NCBI RefSeq assembly: GCF_000372745.1
Contig: NZ_KB889697.1
Span: 248,001 to 312,000, forward strand
Length of the DNA stretch: 64,000 nt
Reading direction: 5' to 3'
From: Embleya scabrispora DSM 41855
Lineage (GTDB): Bacteria > Actinomycetota > Actinomycetes > Streptomycetales > Streptomycetaceae
Shown: in pieces, positions 8,658 to 15,774 of the stretch
Layout: each line of letters begins with the position of its first letter
Numbering within the stretch: position 1 is the first letter of the stretch
Made by a program: the position numbers and the translations under genes
Notes under the pieces: generated by a model
The model's input: only the letters and a program-made list of their open reading frames with translations
The model's database searches: none
Told to the model about the DNA's origin: nothing

Positions 8658-9533
8658 GTGGGCTGGTTCGACGACAATTTCATCCCGGCCGTGGACGGTG
8701 TGGCCTACGGGCTGCTGCTGTTCGTCGTGGCCGCGGGCCTGACTCTGGCCTTCGGCTCGGGCGGAGTCCTCAACCTCGCGCACGGCACGCTCTACGCGTT
8801 CGCCGCCTACACCGCGGCCGCGGTCGCCGACGGCTCCTGGGTTGGCCTGGCACTGGCGGTGCTCGCGGGCATCGGGGCGGGCGCGGCCGGCGGCGGGGCG
8901 CTCGCGGCGCTGACCGCGCCGATCGCCGGCAGAGGGCATATGGCGCAGGCGATGCTGACCTTCGGCGTCGCCCTGGTCGGCAGCGACCTGCTGACCACCA
9001 CGTTCGGCAAGAACGACCCCCAGGTCTCGGTGCCCGGCGCACTGGAGAAGCCGGTGTCGATCCTGGGCCACAACTACCCGGGCTACCGGCTCGCGTTCAT
9101 CGTGGTCGCGATCGTGCTCGGGCTCGGCGGCTGGTACGTGCTGGCCCGCACCCGGATCGGCGCGGCCGTGCGCGCGTCGGTGGACGACCCCGAGATGCTC
9201 GCGGCCGGCGGCATCTCGCCGGCCCGGGTGCGCACCGGCGTGCTGGTCGCCGCAGGCGCCCTGGCCGGCCTCGCGGGCGGCCTGGGCGCGCCGATCATCG
9301 GCCCGTCCACGTCGGTGGCCAACACCGTGCTGTTGCAGTCCCTGCTGGTCGTGGTGATCGGCGGACTGGGCTCGGTCGGCGGCGCGCTGCTGGCCGCGAT
9401 CCTGGTCGGCGAGGTACAGACGCTCGGCGTCACGCTGATGCCCGACCTCGCGCCGTATCTGCTGTTCGCCACGATGGCCGTGATGCTGATCGCGCGCACC
9501 GCGCGCTTCGGCCCGACGGGGAGCCGAGTATGA
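8658..9533 (+). CDS. livH: branched-chain amino acid-type ABC transporter permease, LivH
   Basis: This 291-aa permease is of normal LivH length with about eight hydrophobic segments. GVAYGLLLFVVAAGLTLAFG and GVLNLAHGTLYAFAAYTAA are the family N-terminal signature. The segment GAAVRASVDDPEMLAAGGI is the cytoplasmic EAA-like coupling loop. The GTG start at 8658 has AAAGGGAG upstream. Its TGA overlaps the ATG of the next gene, so the permease subunits should be made together. Confidence 0.92.
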   Translation: MGWFDDNFIPAVDGVAYGLLLFVVAAGLTLAFGSGGVLNLAHGTLYAFAAYTAAAVADGSWVGLALAVLAGIGAGAAGGGALAALTAPIAGRGHMAQAMLTFGVALVGSDLLTTTFGKNDPQVSVPGALEKPVSILGHNYPGYRLAFIVVAIVLGLGGWYVLARTRIGAAVRASVDDPEMLAAGGISPARVRTGVLVAAGALAGLAGGLGAPIIGPSTSVANTVLLQSLLVVVIGGLGSVGGALLAAILVGEVQTLGVTLMPDLAPYLLFATMAVMLIARTARFGPTGSRV

Positions 9534-11536
9534 CCACCCTCGCCCTGCGCGCACGTACCGCGATGCACTCGCCGCATGCGCGCCTGGTGGGCCGAATACT
9601 GGCCGTCGCCGCGATCGTATGGCTGTTCGCGGCGCCGTACCTGGTCGGCCTGTTCACCCTCATCCTGCTGTCCCAGGCGTTGTCCCTGGGCGTGCTCGCG
9701 GCCAGCGTCGCGGTGCTCGGCGGCGGCGCCGGGCTGCCCTCGCTCGGCCAGGTCGCGCCGTACGCGGTCGGCGGCTACACGGCGGCGATCCTGGCCGAAC
9801 ACGGCATGCGGATCGGCGTCGTGCACACCCTGGTCGCGGCCGCCGCGGGCGCCCTGTTCAACGCGCTCACCGCGCCGATCGTGGTGCGTACGCGAGGCGT
9901 CACGGTGCTGATGATCACTCTGGCCGTCGGCGAACTGGTGCGCACCGCCGCGGAGAAGTGGAAGTCGGTCACCGGCGGTACCGACGGCAAGTCGGGCGTG
10001 CCGGCGATCCGGCCGTTCTGGGGCATGGGCGACCTCGTCGACGACGTGGACACCTACTGGTACGTGCTGATCACCACCCTCGTGGTGATCGGGCTCACCG
10101 CGCTGGTGCTGCGCTCGCCGGCCGCGCTCCTGCTGGACGGTGCGCGCGAGAACGAGACCCGGATGCGCGCGACCGGCCACCCGGTGACCCGTTACCTCTC
10201 GATCACCTACATCGGCGTCGGTGCGCTCGCGGGCGTCGCGGGTGCGCTGCTGATCTCGGTGCAGCGCTACATCTCGCCTTCGCACATCGGCTTCGACACG
10301 TCCTCGCTGGTGCTGCTCGCGGTGGTCATCGGCGGTGGGGCGTCGCTGGTCGGGGCGATGATCGGCGCGGGGCTGATCGTGTTCACCCGGGACTGGCTCT
10401 CCGGGCCCTGGCCCGGTCACGGTCCGCTGCTGCTCGGCGTGCTGTTCCTGATCGCGGTGTACACGCTGCCGGGCGGCCTGGTCGGCTTGACGGCGGGCGG
10501 TCCACGGGCGGCGTGGCGGGCCCTGGGTCGGGCCACCCCACCGGGAGATACGACGGACGCCACGGATGTCACGGATACGACGGAGAAGACCGACAAGGTA
10601 GAGAAGGCCGAGAAGGCCGAGAAGGCCGAGAAGGCCGAGAAGGCCGAGAAGGCCGAGAAGGCCGAGAAGGCCGAAGAGGCGGAGCAGGCCGAGAAAGCGG
10701 AGCAGGCCGAGAAGGCCGAGAAGGTCACGAAGCCGGCGCAAGCCGCGTCGGATCCGCCTGCCGCGGCCGATCCACAAGCGCTGCTCACCATCACCGGTCT
10801 GACCCGCCGATACGGTGCGCTGGCGGCGGTGGACGGCCTGGACCTGACCGTGCGCCAGGGCGCCCGACACGCGCTGCTCGGCCCCAATGGTGCGGGCAAG
10901 TCGACCGTGCTCGGCATGATCGCGGGGGCGACCCCGGTGACCTCGGGTTCCATCGTGTTCGCCGGCCGCGACATCACCCGGCTGCCCCCCGCGCGCCGCT
11001 CCCGGATCGGTATCGCGCGGGCGTTCCAACAACCCGCGGTGGTGCCCTCGCTGTCCGTCCTGGACAACGTGACCCTGGCCGCCTGGCGGCACGCCGAGGT
11101 CACCGGCACGGCCTGGCGACCGGATCGCTACCGGGCCCTGGCGGGCGAGGCCGCGACGCACCTGGAGACGGTCGGCCTGACCGACCGCGCCGACGAAATC
11201 GCCGGTGAACTCTCGCACGGATCACGGCGGTTGCTCGACATCGCGATGGCACTCGCCGGGCACCCGAAGCTGCTGCTGCTGGACGAGCCGGCCGCCGGTC
11301 TGACCGATACCGACATCGAGCGCCTGGCCGCCGTGCTCAAGGCGCTGCCGACCGAGGTGACCATGGTGCTGGTCGAGCACAACTTCGCGCTGGTGCGCGA
11401 GGTCACCGACACCGTCACGGTGCTGGCGTCCGGACAACTGCTGGCCACCGGCACGCCGGACGAGATCGCGGCGGACCAGGCGGTACGCGACACCTATCTG
11501 GGCGCGTCCGAGCCCGAGCACCAGGAAGTGGGCTGA
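9530..11536 (+). CDS. livMG: LivM permease fused to LivG ATPase through an EKA-repeat linker
   Basis: This 668-aa fusion protein has residues 1 to about 335 forming a LivM-type permease with about ten hydrophobic segments. Residues about 337-412 are a highly charged linker dominated by EKA triplets. Residues about 415-668 form a LivG-type ATPase. Its Walker A is GPNGAGKST (about 451), Walker B is LLLDEPAAG, the signature LSHGSRRLLDIAMAL is slightly degenerate, and the H-loop is VEHNF. LivM and LivG are normally separate polypeptides. The frame is continuous across the join and the linker is in frame, so this is a real fusion in this sequence. It overlaps livH by ATGA, and livF follows 3 nt downstream. 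Confidence 0.9.
   Translation: MTTLALRARTAMHSPHARLVGRILAVAAIVWLFAAPYLVGLFTLILLSQALSLGVLAASVAVLGGGAGLPSLGQVAPYAVGGYTAAILAEHGMRIGVVHTLVAAAAGALFNALTAPIVVRTRGVTVLMITLAVGELVRTAAEKWKSVTGGTDGKSGVPAIRPFWGMGDLVDDVDTYWYVLITTLVVIGLTALVLRSPAALLLDGARENETRMRATGHPVTRYLSITYIGVGALAGVAGALLISVQRYISPSHIGFDTSSLVLLAVVIGGGASLVGAMIGAGLIVFTRDWLSGPWPGHGPLLLGVLFLIAVYTLPGGLVGLTAGGPRAAWRALGRATPPGDTTDATDVTDTTEKTDKVEKAEKAEKAEKAEKAEKAEKAEKAEEAEQAEKAEQAEKAEKVTKPAQAASDPPAAADPQALLTITGLTRRYGALAAVDGLDLTVRQGARHALLGPNGAGKSTVLGMIAGATPVTSGSIVFAGRDITRLPPARRSRIGIARAFQQPAVVPSLSVLDNVTLAAWRHAEVTGTAWRPDRYRALAGEAATHLETVGLTDRADEIAGELSHGSRRLLDIAMALAGHPKLLLLDEPAAGLTDTDIERLAAVLKALPTEVTMVLVEHNFALVREVTDTVTVLASGQLLATGTPDEIAADQAVRDTYLGASEPEHQEVG
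10601..10726 (+). repeat. 9-bp tandem repeat (GAGAAGGCC) coding the EKA linker
   Basis: Eight perfect copies of GAGAAGGCC run from 10601 to 10672. Six degenerate copies follow (EEA, EQA, EKA, EQA, EKA, EKV) to 10726. The unit is a multiple of three, so gain or loss of copies keeps the LivM-LivG frame. It encodes a charged, probably helical spacer. Confidence 0.95.
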
Positions 11537-11539
11537 ATC

Positions 11540-12247
11540 GTGCTGGAGATCGGCGAACTGACGGCGGGTTACCAGGGCGGCTCGGTGCTGCACGGCGTCG
11601 ACCTGAGCATCCCCGAGGGCACGGTGCACGCGCTCCTGGGCGCCAACGGAGCGGGCAAGTCCACCCTCATCCATGCCGTCGCGGGGCTGCTCAAGCCCTC
11701 GGGTGGACGGGTCGTGCTGGCCGACACCGACCTCGCCGGCCGCCCCGCGCACCGGGTCTCGCTCGCGGGCATCGGCCTGGTGCCGCAGGGCCGTCGGGTG
11801 TTCGCGAGCCTGACCGTGGCCGAACACCTCAAACTGGCCCATCGCAAGCACGCCGCGTGGACTCCCGCGCGGGTGTTGGAACTGCTGCCCCGACTGGGCG
11901 AGCGAGCCGGCAACCGGGGTTCCCAACTGTCGGGCGGCGAACAGCAGATGCTCGCGATCGCCCGGGCCCTGCTCGGCGGTCCGCGGTTGGTCCTGCTGGA
12001 CGAGCCGACCGAGGGGTTGTCCCCGGTGATCGCCGAGCAGATCCGCCAACTGATCACCACCCTCGCCGACGAGGGCCTGACCATCTTGATCGCCGCCCCT
12101 CAACTGGGCTTCGTCCAGGGCATCGCGGACCATCTGACCGTTCTGTCCACCGGACGCGTCACCGCGCGGCTGACCGCGGCCGAGGCCGCCGCCGACCCGG
12201 CCCCGATCCTGGCCGCATTGGCCCCGGGCGTGGCCACCGTCGGCTGA
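11540..12247 (+). CDS. livF: branched-chain amino acid-type ABC transporter ATPase, LivF
   Basis: This 235-aa ATPase has Walker A GANGAGKST (about 34-42), signature LSGGEQQMLAIARALLGG, and Walker B LVLLDEPTEGLSP, with normal LivF length. The usual VEQN motif at the H-loop position is replaced by AAPQLGF, an unusual substitution in an otherwise intact ATPase. The GTG start lies 3 nt after the LivM-LivG stop. It is the last gene of the cassette and is followed by a strong hairpin. Confidence 0.92.
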   Translation: MLEIGELTAGYQGGSVLHGVDLSIPEGTVHALLGANGAGKSTLIHAVAGLLKPSGGRVVLADTDLAGRPAHRVSLAGIGLVPQGRRVFASLTVAEHLKLAHRKHAAWTPARVLELLPRLGERAGNRGSQLSGGEQQMLAIARALLGGPRLVLLDEPTEGLSPVIAEQIRQLITTLADEGLTILIAAPQLGFVQGIADHLTVLSTGRVTARLTAAEAAADPAPILAALAPGVATVG

Positions 12248-12260
12248 ACGGCCACTCTCC

Positions 12261-12293
12261 GGCGCCGGTTGGGCCGTCGGCCCTACCGGCGCC
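12261..12293. terminator. strong bidirectional hairpin terminator
   Basis: GGCGCCGGT pairs with ACCGGCGCC and the inner GGGCC with GGCCC around a 3-nt loop, giving a 14-bp stem broken by one T-T mismatch. It lies between the convergent livF and FHA genes. No long T-run is present. Confidence 0.75.
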
Positions 12294-12311
12294 CGACCGA
12301 GCCGATCGGCC

Positions 12312-13145
12312 TCACAGGTCCACGCGTCGGATCTCCAGCGTCGTCCAGGCCCCCACGTGCACCCGGTCACCGTCCTTGAGGTGCACCGGGTCGCGGCGGA
12401 CCCGGTCGTAACCCGCGTTGATGGTGGTCCCGTTGGCCGAGCCCAGGTCCATCACCTCCCACGTGCCGTCCCCACAGCGCAGCAGCATCGCATGCCGACG
12501 GGAGACGCCCGGATCATCGATCGGGACCTCCGGCGGGGCCGAACTCACGCTGGAGTTGCGCCGGCCGATCCGCATCGACTCACCGGTCAACTTCAGCGTC
12601 CACGGCTCCTGCTCGTGCGGGAAGCGCATGCTGTGCGCGTCCGGGCCGTCCCATTCGAGCACTCGCAGGAAGTAGTCGTGGTCGGGCACCACACGCGCCG
12701 TCCACACCGTGCCGGACCCCTGGCCCGAGGACACCGGGTCGGACCCGGAGGTACCGGTCGACGACTTGTCGGACGAGGACGTACCGGTCGAGGACGTGCC
12801 GGTCGAGGACGTGCCGGTCGAGGACGTGCCGGATGATGAGGTACCGACCGACGACGCGCCGAACGGCAGGACCGCTTCCTCGGGATCCGGGAACACACAA
12901 ACAATCGGTGGCGAACCGCCCGTCAGCGTGCCCACCTCGTGTCCGCAGCCCTCGCAGAACTGGTCATCCGCCGTGTATTCGGTCGCGCAGAACCGACACG
13001 TCAGCACACCGAGGCTCGTCCCCGACCCCCCGGGGCCGGGCCCGTCGAGCTCGTAGGGCACATCCCCCTCGGCGGGCATCGGGCGCCCGCACTCGTCGCA
13101 GTAGTCCGCAGCGGTGGACGGATGACCGATCGGACAGATGTGCAT
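12312..13145 (-). CDS. zinc-ribbon and FHA domain protein
   Basis: This 277-aa cytoplasmic protein carries two N-terminal Cys clusters (MHICPIGHPSTAADYCDECG and CRFCATEYTADDQFCEGCG) that look like zinc ribbons. A low-complexity Ser/Thr/Gly repeat of the GTSST type covers about residues 100-145. The C-terminal FHA domain contains IGRR, SRRHAML and GSANGTTIN, the residues that bind phospho-threonine. It is the last gene of the PknG-like operon. FHA proteins such as GarA are the classical PknG targets in mycobacteria and corynebacteria, so this is a plausible substrate or reader. It lacks the GarA architecture: it is longer, has zinc ribbons and shows no ETTS-type N-terminus. That role is inferred from context. 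Confidence 0.88.
   Translation of the reverse strand: MHICPIGHPSTAADYCDECGRPMPAEGDVPYELDGPGPGGSGTSLGVLTCRFCATEYTADDQFCEGCGHEVGTLTGGSPPIVCVFPDPEEAVLPFGASSVGTSSSGTSSTGTSSTGTSSTGTSSSDKSSTGTSGSDPVSSGQGSGTVWTARVVPDHDYFLRVLEWDGPDAHSMRFPHEQEPWTLKLTGESMRIGRRNSSVSSAPPEVPIDDPGVSRRHAMLLRCGDGTWEVMDLGSANGTTINAGYDRVRRDPVHLKDGDRVHVGAWTTLEIRRVDL
12757..12850. repeat. 15-bp coding repeat in the FHA gene
   Basis: Tandem copies of a 15-bp unit (plus-strand GTCGAGGACGTGCCG and variants) encode the GTSST repeat of the FHA protein. Period and codon use are regular, suggesting recent slippage expansion. Confidence 0.85.
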
Positions 13146-13200
13146 GGGCGGACCTCCTTCCTGTTCCCGTACCCAACCCCAGGCGTGCGCCGAACCAACC

Positions 13201-14499
13201 TCAACCCTCGCGCGGCGGCCCCACCCGGGCCGTCTTGTGCGACTCGATGTCGATGACCATCAGGTCCTCCTCGTTGTTGCGCAACCTGCTGGTCCCGTCC
13301 GCCTCGATCTCCACCACACGACCGAGCAGGCGCGCGGTGTGCTCGTCGCCCGCCTCGTTGGCCAGTTGCAGGGCTTGGACCAGCCGTGCGGTCGCGGCGA
13401 TCTCGTCCCCGCCCCGGCGGAGCTCCAAGCCCTCCTGAACGGCCTCGGCCAGCTTCGCCCGGCCGGTGACCTGGGCCACCTCCGGGTTTATCCGGGTGGA
13501 GAGTTCCTCGTCGTCGGTCCACTGCGCGAACACGCCGGCCTTGGCCAACTCCAGGCCGCCGGAGCCGTCCGGGAGCACCACCGAGATCTGGCACGGGCGG
13601 CGCTTGCCGCCCGGGTTGACCTCGTCCGGCTCGACCTCCAGGCACACGTGGTAGTGCTTGCTCTCGCCACCCCACGAACCGGTCGGGTAGTCCCCGACGT
13701 TGGGCCCGACCTCGGTGCGCCGCGCGGTCAGGTCGTCGATCACCGGGTAGGTCTGCTTGACGTACTTCACCCGGGCGTTGCTGATCGTGCGCACCCGCAG
13801 CGCCACGTCGGCCACCGCCTTGCCCATCGCGTTCTCCATCATCTTGGTGAAGTCGGCGACCAGGTCCGCCGGTTCGCTCACCAAGCCGATGTCACCGAGT
13901 AGCGCGGTGGAGATCTTGCGCACCTCGTCCACCCGCCAGTCCAGGCCGATGCCCCGACAGTCGCAGACGAACACACCCTCGCAGTAGGCGATCGCCTCGG
14001 CCAGGTCCTGCTCGCGCTCGCTCTCGTTCTTGCCGTCGGTGAGCAGGATCGCGTGCCGGATCGCGTCCGAGTGCGGCTCCAGGAGGCGACGGGCCATCAG
14101 CAGCCACTGCCCCATCGCGGTGCCGCCGCGCGCGCGGAGCTTGTCCACCTCGCGCTTGGCCTCCTTGCGGGTGCGCTCGTCGGCGGGGACCAGGCCCTCC
14201 TCGAACGGGTACACCATCGACGCCATGCCGGTACCGGAGACCACCGCGAACAGCGTGCCGTCGCGCAGTGTGTCGATCGCGGCCTTGGTGGCCTGCTTGG
14301 CGGCCTTGAGCTTGGTGGACGGGAAGTCCATCGAGCCCGAGCTGTCGACCATGATCACCTCGGCGCCGCGGGCGCTGCCGCGCACACCGGTCGGCACTCC
14401 GGAGGCCCGGATGTGCGCCACGGCGTGCACCTCGTGACCTCCCATCGGGAGGTAGGGGTTCTGGTTGACCTCGATGGTGAATTCGGGGGCGCCTGACAT
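13201..14499 (-). CDS. VWA domain protein of the PknG-like operon
   Basis: This 432-aa protein has a von Willebrand factor A domain with an intact MIDAS: VDSSGSMDFPS, the Thr of RGGTAMGQW, and LLTDGKN. A beta-rich segment and a C-terminal helical region follow. No signal peptide or membrane segment is evident, so it is probably cytoplasmic and acts through metal-dependent protein contacts. It sits between the PP2C and FHA genes with short gaps (24 and 55 bp). The function is unknown. Co-occurrence suggests it scaffolds or is modified by the kinase/phosphatase pair. Confidence 0.87.
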   Translation of the reverse strand: MSGAPEFTIEVNQNPYLPMGGHEVHAVAHIRASGVPTGVRGSARGAEVIMVDSSGSMDFPSTKLKAAKQATKAAIDTLRDGTLFAVVSGTGMASMVYPFEEGLVPADERTRKEAKREVDKLRARGGTAMGQWLLMARRLLEPHSDAIRHAILLTDGKNESEREQDLAEAIAYCEGVFVCDCRGIGLDWRVDEVRKISTALLGDIGLVSEPADLVADFTKMMENAMGKAVADVALRVRTISNARVKYVKQTYPVIDDLTARRTEVGPNVGDYPTGSWGGESKHYHVCLEVEPDEVNPGGKRRPCQISVVLPDGSGGLELAKAGVFAQWTDDEELSTRINPEVAQVTGRAKLAEAVQEGLELRRGGDEIAATARLVQALQLANEAGDEHTARLLGRVVEIEADGTSRLRNNEEDLMVIDIESHKTARVGPPREG

Positions 14500-14523
14500 G
14501 AATCCGACTCCTTTGTTTCCGGG

Positions 14524-15774
14524 TCAGTCGTGGTCGGGTCCGCGCACCGGGTCCCCGGGCGGGTTGAACGGGATCAGCGCGACGGTGATGTTGTCCGCAC
14601 CGCCATGGTCGAGCGCGAAGCCGGTGAGCAGGCGCGCGGCGGCCAACGGCTCGTCGAGCGCACCCGGCAACACCATCGCGGCCAGTGTCGGCGCGACCGA
14701 GAGGTAGTTCCACAGTCCGTCACTGCACAGCAGCAGAGCCCCGGGGCCGGACGGCCGCAGGCTGGTCACCCTGGGCCGCACCTCGCCCGCGTCGGCGCCC
14801 AGCCAGGACACGATCGCGTGCGCGCGCCGGTCCGCGTACGCCTCGGCCTCGGTCATCGCGCCGAGCGCGATCATCCGGGTCGCCCAGGAATCGTCCTCGG
14901 TCAGCAGCGCGGAGGGGGTGCGCCGGATCGAGTCCTCCTCGTCGGGCTCGTACGGCTCGCCGACCGCCCCACGAGGCAGCGTGCTCGCACCGGGCAGCGT
15001 GTCGTCGCCGTCCGCGGGATCGTCCGCTCCGCTGTCCGGATCGGCCAGCCAGTAGGCGCGGCTGTCGCCGACCCAGCCCACGGTGATCTCACCCGGCGTC
15101 ATGATCGCCGAGACCAGCGTGCACGCGGGCGCGTTGCCCGCGTCCTCGGCACCGGGCATCCGGGCCACCGCACTCGCGGCCGCGGCGACCCCGGCGCTGG
15201 TGGCCTTGGCCGGCGCACACCCCTCGATCAGGGTGGCGGCCATCGTCGCGCACGCGGTCTCGGCCGCGGTCGCGGACGCCTCGTCGGGACGCGGCGAGGA
15301 GGACACCCCGTCGCACACCACCGCGACCACGTGATCGCTGCCGTCCGGCATCCGCAACACCCGCAGCGCGGCGGAGTCCTCGTTGCGGCGGTGCCGCAAC
15401 CCCCGGTTGCTGACCATCGCCACCAGGCCCAGGTCGCTCTCGACGTGATCGCGCGGGTTGAACGGCCGCCCGCACGCGTCGCACCACCCGTCCGAGCCGA
15501 TCGTCGCGGTGCCGCACGCGGAACACACCGGACCATGCCCACTGGGCGCCACGACCCGCCGCGGCGGCGGCCGTTCGGCCACCGGAGGCACCGGGATGTC
15601 CAAGTCGTAGCCACAGGACTCGCAGTACCGATCGTCCGCGTCACCGGCGATTCCACACGACGGACACGCCGCGCCGGCGGCCGGCGGCGGCTCGGGCGGG
15701 GCGGCCTCGCCCCCGTCCGGGGCGCTCCCGGGCCCGGTCGCGTCCACTCGTCCATATCCAGCCACTCTGATCAC
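14524..15774 (-). CDS. PP2C-family Ser/Thr protein phosphatase with zinc ribbons
   Basis: This 416-aa protein begins with two Cys4 clusters (CPSCGIAGDADDRYCESCG and CSACGTATIGSDGWCDACG). A PP2C domain follows with the metal-binding and catalytic signatures NRGLRHRRNEDSAAL, VVCDGVSSS, VGDSRAYW, LLLCSDGLWN and GGADNITVAL. It should remove phosphates from Ser/Thr residues and is the natural antagonist of the adjacent kinase. The GTG start at 15774 overlaps the kinase TGA, so kinase and phosphatase are translationally coupled. An acidic insert (about residues 250-285) interrupts the catalytic domain. Confidence 0.92.
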   Translation of the reverse strand: MIRVAGYGRVDATGPGSAPDGGEAAPPEPPPAAGAACPSCGIAGDADDRYCESCGYDLDIPVPPVAERPPPRRVVAPSGHGPVCSACGTATIGSDGWCDACGRPFNPRDHVESDLGLVAMVSNRGLRHRRNEDSAALRVLRMPDGSDHVVAVVCDGVSSSPRPDEASATAAETACATMAATLIEGCAPAKATSAGVAAAASAVARMPGAEDAGNAPACTLVSAIMTPGEITVGWVGDSRAYWLADPDSGADDPADGDDTLPGASTLPRGAVGEPYEPDEEDSIRRTPSALLTEDDSWATRMIALGAMTEAEAYADRRAHAIVSWLGADAGEVRPRVTSLRPSGPGALLLCSDGLWNYLSVAPTLAAMVLPGALDEPLAAARLLTGFALDHGGADNITVALIPFNPPGDPVRGPDHD

